NCBI GenBank assembly: GCA_030549205.1
Contig: JAUKTV010000011.1
Location: 1,238,514-1,302,513, forward strand
DNA length: 64,000 nt
Direction: 5' to 3'
DNA from: Apiosordaria backusii
Lineage: Eukaryota > Ascomycota > Sordariomycetes > Sordariales > Lasiosphaeriaceae
The notes under the pieces are model-generated. The model was not told the DNA's origin. It was given only the letters and a program-made list of their open reading frames with translations, and did not search any database. This document shows positions 44,244 through 55,800 of this stretch, in pieces (the first letter of the stretch is position 1; every line of letters begins with the position of its first letter). Made by a program: the position numbers and the translations under genes.

Positions 44244-44650
44244 GTGCTGGTGCCTCTAAGACTCCAAACAAACTCAAATCTTGGGTCTAGACTGCTACGA
44301 AGGGCGGCCCATCAGGTTCACCAGCAAAGTCTGCTGCAGCCGGCAGTGGTCCAGAACCACCACGCCGTTTTGGCTTGCATAGGTATACAATACGATGGGA
44401 CCGAAAACTCCCTCGATGGGACAAGTCCCGGAAACCCAACCGGAACTAAAACTTGGAGGCGCAACGAGATCGCCGTAGAGTAAGTGTGCGATTGTAACAA
44501 TTTTGCAGGGATTAGTCTACTAAACTAAGACTTCTAGTATGGTATTCATTCATGGTTTGGGCCAATCCGGTGGCAGCTGCTGGACCTGGCAGGACCAGAC
44601 AAAAAGGGATGATCCAAAGGCCAAAACAGTTCGTTGGCTTCAGGATGTTG
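44244..44650 (+). pseudogene. Inverted N-terminal fragment of a SesB-like esterase
   Basis: Plus strand, opposite to the adjacent NLR. GIQYDGTENSLDG is followed by a possible intron (GTAAGT at 44480, TTTGCAG at about 44507) and VFIHGLGQSGGSCWTWQ. The last is the oxyanion-hole HGLG block at the start of fungal NLR-linked hydrolases. It then reads VRWLQDVD and breaks into the next gene. This is the part missing from the minus-strand NLR that starts 20 bp away, so a local inversion is the simplest reading. Confidence 0.55.
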
Positions 44651-44669
44651 ATATGCAGCCGCGGCCCCG

Positions 44670-47389
44670 ATGGCCCCGATGCTGTCAAGGCCGGAGCCAA
44701 ACTTGTTAGGAATTCCGACAGAACTCAAGATCATGATTCTTAAACATGTGGGTAGGAGAAGGCAAACAAGGGACAGTGAAGCCGATGCTACGCTGGCGGC
44801 TGTGGCTCAGACGCATACACTCTTTTACGACTGTGCCATGCCATTGCTGTATCAGGATTGCGCAAGGCGTCACCCGTTCTTGGTGTTTTGGGCTGCCCAT
44901 TATGGCCGCGCACGCACCATGAAGAGACTTCTGGAAGAAGGGGCAGACCTGATGCAGTATTTCTGCTTCAACATCAAAAGCTTGACGAGCGACGAGAGTT
45001 CGGCTGGAGAATGCGAACCTTGACATTGACACCAGAGAAACCTACTGGAGAACGTTTCACATTCCCGGAGACTCAGGTTGTCCGGTGCTAACAGACGGCC
45101 AGAGGGAGACAGAACGGGACCGCTGGTTTGCTTCCCCAATCCACCTCGCCATCGCTGCCCGCCATACAGAGCTTGGAAAAGCTATGCTCGAGCATTCGGC
45201 GGCTATCACTGGGCTTGGCTCCGGTGAATTGTGCCGCTGTGTCCGGCATTCGAACAGTGACGGGCATTTGGACACTTACAACAAAACGCCCATTGAGTTG
45301 GCCATATTTGAAGGGCAATGTAGGTGACCTTCCTTGGAGTACGCGACAGGGCGTCTCTGGATGCATTGCCCGCTAATTTGAACGATTGTTACGCAGGGGA
45401 CATCGTCGATCTTTTGCTTCAACGTGGGGCATCCATTGATGGTTGTGCCGGATCTTCATACACGCCGCTCATCCGTGCATGTCTCGAAGGGAAGCTCGAA
45501 ATAGCCATGAAGCTCGTTGAGCGGGGCGCGAATGTGAACGCAAGGTTCGAGGATGGGCAGGACTGGCATGAAATGCTGCACATGAGCCGAAAAGATCCTA
45601 AATTTACGATCGGTGAGGACGTAGAACGTTTCTTGTGGGGGGCTCGACCTATTGATGTTTGTTGCCTCCGCCGATGCGGAGAAGATTCGAAATCAAACAA
45701 GGGCAAATTCGGCCGACAGGCGAAACTTGGTTTCCATGTTAATTGTCAAAGGAGCTGATCTCGGTTCTGGCCCGCGCTTGTGCCGAAGCACGCCACTCGC
45801 AATGGCAGCAGCAAACCAGTGAGCACCCTCGAGGACTACTCCTGTTTGAAAGGATGTTTGGCAGCGGACGGACAGCGAACAGTGTAGGGGACATCGTGGG
45901 TGCTCTAATAAAGGCTGGCGCACCCGTGAACCTTGCAGATGCGAACGGCACTTCTCCCCTTGCCGCGGCCTTGTGCTTTAACAGGCACTGGTGCTCCCAA
46001 CACCAATCTAACGTAGCCGTTGATCCGCCGTACGACTCCCGTAGCCTGGCAAAAAGCGCGTTCGCCCAAGATTGTACATCATGGGATGGTACGGGTCCTT
46101 GCGAAGGACTCGAGTCCTGTATAAAAGTGCTTTTGAATCATGGCACAGATATGAATCAGGCAGACGATGACAGCTACACGCCGTGGTCAGTGCTGCTGAT
46201 GGCTCCTGCGCTCAGATACTCTCGAATTCTTCCAATTGGAGGATCGGTCCATGAATCTGGGGATCCTCAGATGAGGGCAAAATGGGAGATTGAGCCGAGA
46301 CAGAAAGGGAGAATTGTCACAATGTTCGTCGAGCACGGCGCTGATCCTTTTTCTTCAGTTCGCGTACTAAGGTTTTCAGATGCCGGAGCCGAGCTGACGT
46401 GGTCAGCGGTTGAGCACCTGTTCTACAATGGGAACTTTCCAGCATGTCAAGCTCTGGTTGAGGCGGCTGGGGGAAGTTCTCGGCTTTTCACGCAAGGTCA
46501 ACTGTTCAATATGTACCAGTTGGCATGGGAGGCCAAACTTCAAACCCGGATCGGCGAGGAATTGGGCAGCCAGAACCTCAGCAAGTCCGCACGGCCTCAA
46601 TCAACAATTCGTGCCTTAGAGCGTCTTGTCGGAGCGAACCTCGACAATAAGTGGAAAGTGACCACCAGGAAACAATATCTTCGATGCCCGCTGGCGATAA
46701 TCTACCCCTTACGATTTGGTGAACACCAGCTTGTCAAAGCCATTTGGGGTATGGGTATTGCGCCACATTTATTTCTTAATGAGCGTCCGCTCGAACACCT
46801 TCACAGCGTGTTTGGAAGCGAACCCGTTCAGCTTGGCACAGCGATTCTGGAGCTTGCAATTCTGGCAAGAGCTCCTTGGCTCGTGGCAAGTGTGCTTTCG
46901 ATGGGGCAACCGATTAAGCCGAGGCCACGAGCAATGCTACTGGCAGTCAGTGATGGGCAAACGCAGACGGTGGGCACGCTGATTTCCTCTGGACTGCCTG
47001 TACATGTTCCAGATGAACCAATGAAGCAAAGTCGCGGCTTTGGTGCTCTTCCGCGTTCCGCCGAGTCTGTCTCGCGCAGCTGGACAAATCACGAGGTTCT
47101 GGACCAGCGCACAGAGAGGGTGGACGAGTGCAAGAACCCTGTCAGGTTGGCTATTCAACCACACGCCGGAGTTGGAGGAGGGAAGAACGTACCTCAGGTC
47201 CTCCGTGTCTTGCTGGACAATGCCAAAGACCGAATCACACCGTCATGCGGATCGATGTATCTGAAGGAAGCTTCGCGCCGGTTGCAGCCGGAAGTGCTGA
47301 CCTACCTTCTTCAGCACCAGGCCTGTAGGGAGATGCGTCAGTTTACCAAGAGGCGTTGCCCACAGTTCCTCGCACAAGACGTCACGTGA
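44670..47389 (+). pseudogene. F-box-like / ankyrin-repeat protein, frameshifted
   Basis: ATG 44670 opens MAPMLSRPEPNLLGIP, then TELKIMILKHVG, an F-box-like helix, and an ankyrin unit (FWAAHYGRARTMKRLLEEGAD). Further repeats: PIHLAIAARHTELGKAMLEHSA; intron 45320-45396 (GTAGGT donor, TACGCAG) joins FEGQ to DIVDLLLQRGASID; YTPLIRACLEGKLEIAMKL; SMLIVKGADLGSG in a third frame; then a long open frame 45743-47389 with DIVGALIKAGAPVNLADANG and VLLNHGTDMNQADDDSYTPW. At least three frame changes (near 45010, 45655 and 45815) cannot all be explained by introns I can place. No start is lost, so the N-terminal part may still be made. Likely ubiquitin-ligase adaptor ancestry. Confidence 0.6.
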
Positions 47390-47499
47390 CTCTGCACCGG
47401 TCCGTGCATGATTGCTCCACTCTTTGCTGCCGCCAATGTTTTGTTTACCTTCGCGTGCTTCATCTTTCGACGCCCTCAAATCATCTTTTGACGCCTAAA

Positions 47500-49800
47500 A
47501 TGGCCCTTACAGAAGAGAAGATCAACATCATATTGGAACACCCGCTCGTCGACGCGCTTGACCAAGTTCGAGAAAAATTGCTCGATAATAACGACGACGA
47601 TTCAAGGCAAAAAGGCATTGCTGGCCTCCTAGCTGCTCTGGTCGCCTCTCCGGCTGCGTTCAACCTTCCTTCCCACGATGGAAGCCATAACGTGGCAGTC
47701 AAGTTGCTTTCCTTACTAGCCCAGGTTCGAGCAGGTCAGGCTAAGGCAGACCAATTTCTCCCCCTTATAAGGCACGTCGTCGACAAATCCTCCGACATCG
47801 ACATCTGGCAAGCTGTTTTCAACATCATCAAAACCTTCGGGCCCCTCACGCCGCCCCAATCCGTCCTCCCCCCAACGTTCACAGGAACACCCATCAAGGC
47901 CAGTTCGAGTCGACTTTCCGACCACGAAACGCGTGAAGTTGTCGAAAGAGAGCTTTTCTACGAGATAAGAGACTGCACCTTCCGCAATGTGGGTGGCTTT
48001 TGGGACAGGTTCTTTGACATCAAGAGCTGGCGCAAAGAACAGAATGCAATGTTCAACGGATTATTGATAGCGCATGACGGAAGAAGATGGACCGACTTCC
48101 CAACTATACCTGATGAGAAACCGGTATGGGACTGGATTCGCTCTCTGCAAGAGCGCTTCCTGGACGATGCGCCATTCAAATTCCATACTACCAACACGGC
48201 CGCCGAGTTTAAGGAACGGAAAGGCCAGATGGACCTGTTCCTGCAGAAACCAGTTACTGAACCCGGCAATAAACTTCTGTACAAAAACGTCCTTGTTGTT
48301 GGGGAGCAGAAGAAGTCCTACGACACAGGCAGGTTTAAGGCCGATCTCCTCCAACTTGCGCGCTATGTGCGAGGGGTCTTCGCCGACCAGCCGACGCGCC
48401 GATTTGTCCACGCCTTTTCTCTTTGCGCTTCCAAGATGGAACTTTGGGTCTTTGATCGGTCTGGGCCATACAGCTCGGGGACCTTCGACATTCACGACGA
48501 GCCGGACAAGTTTGCGCGTGCTGTTGTTGGCTATATGACGATGGATGACGATTTGATGGGCCTGCACACGTTCATTGAGCGGCAAGATGGGCACCGGTAT
48601 GTCATATTGGATGCTGAAAGTGGGGAAGAAACAAGGGTCAGGCTGGACAAGGCGATGGTCAGGCAGAATGCCATTGTTTGTCGCGGGACGACATGCTATA
48701 AGACTCAGAACGGCTACGTAGCTAAATTTGCATGGGCGTCCGATAAGCGGAAGTTAGAGGTGGAATTACTGAAGCTAGCACAAGAAAGGGAGGTTGAAGG
48801 GGTGGCAACAATCGTGGGACATCGTCGGATCACTTCCATTGCAGAGTTGCGGAAGGGGCTGCAGTTCTCAGCGGCTCACCGATTCCGAAGTGAAGACGTG
48901 CATTTTCGCGATCTACCGTTGGCAACAGCAAGCATGAACACGTCAAGCAAGCGCAAGTTACTGTCCGACCACGCATCTGACGACACGTCTGGATCCAAGA
49001 GGCGGCGTTCTAACAGTCAAAAGTCTAAGCTGGTTACGGAGTTGGATGATCCGCAGCTGACAAGCAAGACTACGCCGAGCCTGTATACACCTGGTGATGA
49101 CCTGTGGGAGAACAGGATCTACTCCTGCCTCGTCATCTCACCAGCCGGCCGTGTTATTAGCGAGTTTGTTACTATCAAGGAACTGCTGGAAGCTGAACGA
49201 GATGCGATCAAAGCACATCGGTCGCTTTACATCAAGGGCAAGATCCTCCACCACGACATCTCTTCAAATAACATCATTATTACGAAGCCAGAGACGGCAG
49301 GTGGTTTCAATGGTATGCTCATCGACCTTGACTTGGCCAAAGTTAGAGACAGCGGCCCGAGTGGGGCACGGCACCAGACCGGTACGATGCAGTTTATGGC
49401 GGTGGAAGTGTTACGAAAGACCGACCACACTTACCGCCACGACCTCGAGTCATTCTTCTATGTCTTGCTCTGGATGTGCGCGCGCCAATCATGGAGCAAC
49501 GGATTTGGTGGTGTACAGAGGCCACCTAAAGAGAGTTTCTATCGAAATTGGGAGGTTGGAAGTTTTCAAGACATTGCCCTGAGCAAAGCAGGTCATATGT
49601 CTGTAGACGGTCTCGAGGTTATCATGGGTGAGTTTCCACAGGCCTTGGATATCGTCAAACCTCTCTGTTTCAAGGTTAGGGATATCCTCTTCCCTTTAGG
49701 TAAGGACGGAAGAATGGGCTTTGGAACTCCTGCGGGTGACCCAGATCAACTTTACGGGCCCATCATAGCCGCCTACGATGAAGCCATTAGCAATCTATAA
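47500..49800 (+). CDS. FunK1-type fungal protein kinase
   Basis: Single exon, 766 aa from ATG 47500 (CCTAAAATGG); the open frame extends upstream without a better ATG. The N-terminal half has the FunK1 layout: EVVERELFYEIRDC, WRKEQNAMFNGLL, then VVGEQKKS and RRFVHAFSLC. The kinase half shows AKFAWA (Lys), a basic insert with SSKRK and SKRRRS, the catalytic loop HHDISSNNIII, LIDLDLAKV in place of DFG, GTMQFMAVEVL, and RHDLESFFYVLLW. FunK1 kinases are a fungus-specific group often expanded in accessory DNA, substrates unknown. The DFG-to-DLD change is normal for this family. It follows the ankyrin gene by 110 bp on the same strand and is intact. Confidence 0.88.
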   Translation: MALTEEKINIILEHPLVDALDQVREKLLDNNDDDSRQKGIAGLLAALVASPAAFNLPSHDGSHNVAVKLLSLLAQVRAGQAKADQFLPLIRHVVDKSSDIDIWQAVFNIIKTFGPLTPPQSVLPPTFTGTPIKASSSRLSDHETREVVERELFYEIRDCTFRNVGGFWDRFFDIKSWRKEQNAMFNGLLIAHDGRRWTDFPTIPDEKPVWDWIRSLQERFLDDAPFKFHTTNTAAEFKERKGQMDLFLQKPVTEPGNKLLYKNVLVVGEQKKSYDTGRFKADLLQLARYVRGVFADQPTRRFVHAFSLCASKMELWVFDRSGPYSSGTFDIHDEPDKFARAVVGYMTMDDDLMGLHTFIERQDGHRYVILDAESGEETRVRLDKAMVRQNAIVCRGTTCYKTQNGYVAKFAWASDKRKLEVELLKLAQEREVEGVATIVGHRRITSIAELRKGLQFSAAHRFRSEDVHFRDLPLATASMNTSSKRKLLSDHASDDTSGSKRRRSNSQKSKLVTELDDPQLTSKTTPSLYTPGDDLWENRIYSCLVISPAGRVISEFVTIKELLEAERDAIKAHRSLYIKGKILHHDISSNNIIITKPETAGGFNGMLIDLDLAKVRDSGPSGARHQTGTMQFMAVEVLRKTDHTYRHDLESFFYVLLWMCARQSWSNGFGGVQRPPKESFYRNWEVGSFQDIALSKAGHMSVDGLEVIMGEFPQALDIVKPLCFKVRDILFPLGKDGRMGFGTPAGDPDQLYGPIIAAYDEAISNL

Positions 49801-50524
49801 ACGTCAGAAACGGCACAAAGGGGATGAGAACCATGTCACCATGTCCAGCGACACCGGCGGCCAAGTCCACTACCCGCGCCGTCATCATTTAATCGTACTT
49901 TTTGGTGACTGTGTGCCGATGCGGAGCACTACCCTCTTATCCTTCAGGGAGACGAGGTCTGCTATACCAGTGAAGCGTACATAAGTAGAAAATTCATGCG
50001 GCCGACGTATGGCGCAGACGCGTCCTTGTAGTAAGACACAACCATTGAGCTGCGTGGTGCCATGACCTAGACCAAAAAAAAAAAAAAGAAAAAAGAAATG
50101 TCAGTATTTGTGCTGTGGCAAATACCGCAGCCTGTGGTCCGTGCGCACCTCCGTTGCAGCCAGGCATTTCTGTCGGCAGGCCCCAGGACTCCCAATTCCA
50201 TTGAAGGCTTTTGTCCCACACCTATGTACGTACGTAGCTTATAAATGAACTTATCGCGTCTTTAATCGGTTTGGTTTAGAGGGGTGAGCGGGGTCGGGAG
50301 ATAAATAGATATTGTATTCACCATTTGAGTCAACTCTGAATAGGGGTCCAGCGACGATGTGGTCATTGATCAAGCCAGGTCCTCATCCCATCATGGATGA
50401 TCAGCTCTTCAAGGTGAAAAAAACTGCCAACACCACCTGATAAGATAAGAAAAACACGTGCATTCTGCCATGTCAACAAAGCCATCCCCTCTACTCCTCA
50501 GATGTAGACTTGCCCAGAACATTC
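49801..50524. other. Intergenic with A-rich tract
   Basis: No gene. An A-rich run at 50072-50098 and GTACGTACGTA near 50225. Confidence 0.4.
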
Positions 50525-50960
50525 TCACAGTACGGGGTAGCTCGAGGAGAGAACACGAGAGGCAGAGGAGGTTTCGAGTCGAGACCGTGTGCTTCTACAT
50601 CGGATTAGGACAAGGGGAGAGAAGGTAGCTATCGTACTGGCTTCGGAAGAGGCATTAAGTGTTGGTACTGTGGTGATAGGCATCCCTATACGGAGTGCCC
50701 TGTCTGGGAGGATGATATCACCAATGGACTGGTTCACACAAAGGAAGGAAAGACGGGTACGATCTTAATCTCGGCCATTGATAGGAGGCAAATGACGCGA
50801 GGGAACCCTCAATTAGCATCAACGGGGTTAGATATAAGGCAGGAAATGAGCTGGCTGGATGCTGACGGAATTGCATATGCTGGACCACCGCAAGACCAAG
50901 GCAAACACGGAAATGGCTCCTCTTCCTGGCTTGGCTGCGTGGTTCCAGCGCAACAAAGAG
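50525..50960 (+). pseudogene. gag-like RGG/zinc-knuckle relic
   Basis: Reads ENTRGRGGFESRP, an in-frame TAG (possibly from CAG), GREGSYRTGFGRG, then the zinc-knuckle-like CWYCGDRHPYTECP (C-x2-C-x3-H-x4-C, one residue shorter than the usual C-x2-C-x4-H-x4-C) and NGLVHTKEGKTGTI. RGG plus a CCHC finger is typical of retrotransposon Gag or RNA-binding proteins. No start codon or neighbouring pol is seen, so it is probably a stranded gag fragment. Confidence 0.4.
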
Positions 50961-51526
50961 GTTCCTCGTAGCGTTGAGATCATCGCTATTTAAGGTGATT
51001 CAAAGGGCGCAATTGTGACCGAGGGGCGGGATACTGGCGCACAGGAGGTTCCAGATATTGACGCGCATCGTCAAGAATAAATCTTGTGTGAGTGATAGTC
51101 AAAGATATGCCAGTCTAAGTTGACATCTAACTCCCCTAATCACAACTGAAGTATTCAACTTTCATTATGAGACTGTTCCATCAAATGCACGGCAAAGGAA
51201 TTGGGTTTGAGGGTTTGGATCGGTGGTATGTCAAATATGCAGACTGGCTTGTATATCCTGAAAAAGGCACTGCACTAGTGTCAGAGAACACTCCAAGAGA
51301 TGCCAAGTAAGATGGCCAGACAATCTTCACACAGAAAGTGGGAGCGAAATGCCAGCGAGTGCCTCTTGATTTTCAAACGTCCAGCGGGAGCGTCTCTGCC
51401 TAACTGTCTGCTGCGGGTGTGTGCCAAAACTGATCCTTGCGGATCCAAGTCTCCTTCCTTACTTCGGGCGCCTGTTCCCTTTTTACCCAATCTGCGACAC
51501 AGGCCAATATGTCATCCTTTCGTCCC
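50961..51526. other. Intergenic
   Basis: Nothing recognised. Confidence 0.3.
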
Positions 51527-52210
51527 CTACTCGCTGGTCCCCCCGATCACTCCACTGGGATTTCCCTGAGATCTGCAGTCTACGGTTGGCAAAGTCTTGA
51601 CATCGTCGTAGTCCTTCTTTGCCACGCAATCCTCCTCTTTTAGCCCCTCATCTGCTGGTGCTTCGAGCCGAAGTCCATTATCGTAGACCGGCGGGTTGCT
51701 TTCATCCATGAAGTACGGCCGGGGTCCTGAATCCACGTTCTGCATGTGCGAATATCGTTTTGCGACATAAGTATCCATGCTCGGTTCTCGTCGTATGAGA
51801 AAAGTGTCTCCCTTCTTCTGGACGTAATGTATAGGCCGCTCGCAGCTTGAGTCAATCTCTGCTCGAATTTGGGGGTTGCAACCCTCGATGTATACATCGA
51901 AGCAGACGAATGCCCGGTTCCTGGAGAGGACGATGGAGTTTAGCTGCGCAGTGAGTCCAGCAGATTCTTGCCCGAGGGCTGCTCCCAGTGCGAAGTTGAT
52001 CTCTTCTGTCACATCTTGCGCCCTGGCGATGACTTCTTGGCTATCGCGACTACCGTTGTATTTCATCTTGTACAGGCACCGCAACGTAGAGTGTGTATCC
52101 ATAGCAGCTCGAGATTCAGGAGATAGTTGAGCTTTCACTGCTCCGCTACGTTGGGGTCAGCCCGCCATCGGATCTAGCGTAATGGCTACTTACACACCAC
52201 TTTCCTCCAT
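51527..52210 (-). CDS. Unrecognised two-exon protein
   Basis: Minus strand: exon 1 52210-52198 (MEES), 60-bp intron (GTGTGT donor, GCAG acceptor), exon 2 52137-51527; 207 aa in a consistent frame. It reads VKAQLSPESRAAMDTHS, LRCLYKMKYNGSRDSQEV, a helical stretch (DVTEEINFALGAALGQ) and an acidic end. The very short first exon is inferred from phase only; the alternative is the internal ATG at MDTHSTL (coding from about 52099). No known domain, signal peptide or membrane segment. Frame intact, so it may be expressed. Confidence 0.5.
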
Positions 52211-52440
52211 TATTGCAGCTGTATACCTCGCGAGGGATTGCCGACAACACCATGAACCCACGAAGTGGAGAGCGATGATGATTCGTGATTAGTAATTAGT
52301 TTAACATTGATCTACCCCACGCTAAATAGAAGGGAGCGCCGGAGCTCGGCTGAACGTTTATCCGAAAACCCCACCTGATCTGCTTATCCCAGTACCAGCT
52401 AAACTCGACATCAGATCCTGCGGCTACGACTCGGGGAAGG
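52211..52440. other. Spacer
   Basis: No gene seen between the unrecognised gene and the oxidase fragment. Confidence 0.3.
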
Positions 52441-52776
52441 GACTTCTTACTCAATCTGGACTGCGAGAGCACCCCCGAGGCCATCGCCGCCCTGCGCCGC
52501 GGCTACCAGGCTCTCCTCGACGCCAACGTCGGCCTGGAAGAGACGCACGAGTGGCTCGACAGCGAGGATCCCATCTTCGCCAAGGCACCCCTGCTGCAGC
52601 GCGACCAGATCCAGGGCTGGAAAGCTAAGGTATCTACATATAGCAGCGAAGGAGGCTGGCTGGCCGCCGCCAAGGCAATCCACGCCATCGGCGAGGAACT
52701 TCAAAGACAAGGCGTCCAGTTCGGCCTCGGCGGCGCAGGGTCTTTCAAACGCCCTCTCTTCGCCGACGACATGTGA
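52441..52776 (+). pseudogene. Fructosyl amino acid oxidase (amadoriase) internal fragment
   Basis: GC-rich frame reading DCESTPEAIAALRRGYQALL, THEWLDSEDPIFAKAPLL, IQGWKAK, GGWLAAAKAIHAIGEELQRQ, GGAGSFKRPLFADD, then a stop. This matches an interior stretch of fungal amadoriases (FAD flavoproteins that oxidise glycated amines). The dinucleotide-binding N-terminus (GxGxxG) and the C-terminus are both missing. It is cut off from AT-rich DNA about 80 bp downstream. A stranded exon or captured gene piece. Confidence 0.6.
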
Positions 52777-52849
52777 CGATCCCCTGTCTAGAACCTCTGA
52801 AAGGGATATTGGTTGAAGGCAAACTTCTAAATAATGGATCGGTGTAGCT

Positions 52850-55800
52850 AAACAGTGCATAATAAGATATCTCAATGTAAATACTAAAGTACCGTAAATA
52901 TAAACTGTAATGCAGAACTTGCTGTCGCTACATCCGGAAACGGCGTCCTCCCTAATCGGGTATGGCGCTCTGTTAGACCCGCGTGCTCGTACGGCCCAGC
53001 TATACCTGCAGTATAAATATAGCCCCTTCTCTCCGATGTCCTTTCTTTATACTTACGACTTTTCTCCCTTACTCCATTTCCTTTATTTAGTCCCTACCTC
53101 CTTATCTCCCTTTACCTTATTTGCCTATTCCCCTTATCCTCTTTACCTACTTACCCCCTTATTTACAACCTACCGGCTATCGCCGCTTATACTTTAACGC
53201 TTATTTTACTTAGCTTAAATGCCTTATCTTCCCTTACTAAGTACGGCGATTTTAGGTTTTTATTTATATTTCGTCAATTGCAACTTTTAACTTAACTCTA
53301 TACTTAAATCTACACTTAACTCTATACTTAAATCTAGCCTAGCCTTAAGCTTCCTATTATATTTCTAGTCACTTAATACCTACTTAGTTTCCTTCATTAG
53401 CAGTATCTTACCTTATTTACCTTTTACTTTACTTTGCCAGGGCACCTCCTTTTGCCTATAGGATCGGAACTTATATTTGCCTAATAAGCCTTCTACTTTC
53501 CAGTGCAGTTTTCAAGATTTATATATCTTAACCAGTTATAAAAATACCGCAGGTATTGATTGTATTTAATACTAAAATACTAGGAGGCCTCCTTTCGCTA
53601 AGTGTATTTAAGTACCTTAGTCTATAGATTAAAGAACCTTTCTTAGTTACAATCGGACTGAATATTAGCGCAGCTACGGTAAGATATACAGGCGGCCGCT
53701 TATAAAAGTAGCAGATACAGACCCTAAAAGATGACGTAGTTTTACTGCCTTTGCTTTAATAACAGTAAGGCAGATCGGGCCTAAAGAAGAACTGGTTAGT
53801 AGAAACGATAAGATTCTACCTTACTATAGGCGGTGTTAAAGATGGAATATAGAGAAGAGATATATATAGATAGACGTAAAAAACTGTATAGGAAAACTTA
53901 TACTAATAGTATTTCAATTAAGCTATTTTAAGTAACCTCTCACGACCTTATAGATTATATAACCTTAATTAAAGGTCGTAATTTATAGCAATATAATATC
54001 CTACGGTAGCTTCTCTTTTTTAAGCCTTACCTTTCTATTTCGGTAATTCTATAATTAGTAGAGTTATAAAGGACCAGTAAATCGACGTCTTATATTCCCG
54101 CTATCCACAACCTTTACACCCCCTAAGAACCGTATACGATAAAGCGTTTTACAATTAAGCATATTTCTTATAAGCCCGTTAGGATAGTAAAGTAGAAAGG
54201 AAAGTAGAAGGGCAGGTTTAGGCTTCTTACTAATTCTAAGGTTAAGTTAGCTTTTATTTAACGTATATATATATTTTGCTTGTTCCCTAATACCTTAGTA
54301 ATGTAAAGATAGCCAGCTTATACGCTAATGCTTTTAGAAAACTGTCCTTCCTATAACCTTTAACAATCTTCTTTTTAATTTAATAGTGCAGTATTTTACT
54401 GGAAGTACAATAGTAACAGTTTGCCTTAACTGCTAGATCTTTTATGTCCTTTCTATAGTAGTAGGTTCTAAGTCTATAAGCTATAGTCTTAAGATTTAAA
54501 AGGAGGACCCTTTAATAGCAATTTTTAAGGTTCCTTTATATCTGTCCTTACGGTAGGATATATACGATTCTTATTGTAGTAATATTAGAAAGTTATAAAG
54601 CAGTGCTCTCTTAATCCTAACTGATAATAAGTTTAATGATCTTAACTGCCGATCCGATATATCTTTTAAATCCTATAATAGGCTTCTATTAAATATACGT
54701 AATAAGGTTAAATCTGGCTATATTATTAGTATAGGTATATATCTAAATCTCGCATTTCTCGGTAGGCCAATATATTAATATATTTAAGTAAACGAAGGTA
54801 TTGACACTACTTTTAACAGTTGCGACATACTAAAGCCCTAAGTTACTAGCATAACCGGCACAGACAGAGGATCTTCTATCCTGCCTATAGCTCTAATTAG
54901 TAGACAATGCTATACTAATCTTAAAGCAGACCACCGCCTTACCTATCCTCCAGTTCCAGATAATAGAGGAGAGCAGAATAGAATGTATTCTGCCATGTTA
55001 CCGTAAGGGGTAGAGGGCCGGGCACGCACACCTACACTGCCAGACAACGAAAGTACTAGCAAGCTCGAACCAGCAGATGTCAAGCCACGCCTTCAGCCCC
55101 AAAGCCTATGCAGCGCCGCCTCCGGTCTTAAGGTTAATTCACAACGGAGGTCCAGCAGCTGCCACCTATCTTAGTATGGTAATCACCGTAACGACAATAA
55201 CCAAACAAATAACCTAAAATAACATCATCCTCTTATTCTAAACAATAGAGGAGAGCAGAATAAGGATAGTTCTATTATACTACCGCAAATACTAAAGGGT
55301 CAGGCAAGCATACCGAGGCTGTTAAACGATAGAAGCAACGACTGTAAGGTAGCTAATACCGAGCCATCTATATAGCTGTCTACCAGCTATAAGCAGGTTA
55401 ACCTTCAGTATAAACGTCTACGTCATTACAATACTAACGACGAAGAGGACTGCTTTTTTATTATAGAAAGTAACGTTAAGTAGGGCAAGGATAAAGATAT
55501 TGTCCGGCTACTATAAAGGAAGCGCTGTAAAGTAAATACTTCAGCCCCTATAACCTACAAAACAGCGCCTAAGCGGTAAATATATCTACATCGTACCGAC
55601 TTCCTATTACTATAGGCTTAAATACCACTACTAACCTAAGGCTTAAAGCACTACTAAAGTTAATACAGCATTTCTAAACCACGATCTTTAAGGAGGTCCG
55701 CTTCAGAAGAGAAGACAGTTAAGGCTACTTTCATAAGCTTTAAAGAATGGCTACTTAAAGCGGTCTTTAAGTACGTTTAAGTAAATAGGGTAGCGACTTT

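Noticed and set aside
47356..47499. N-terminal extension of FunK1 from 47356
   Set aside because: The start is non-ATG and overlaps the end of the ankyrin frame; ATG 47500 is in good context.
52910..53197. 95-codon plus ORF in the CTTTATACTTACG-type stretch
   Set aside because: Low-complexity pyrimidine-rich DNA at the edge of the AT-rich block; no domain or codon bias.
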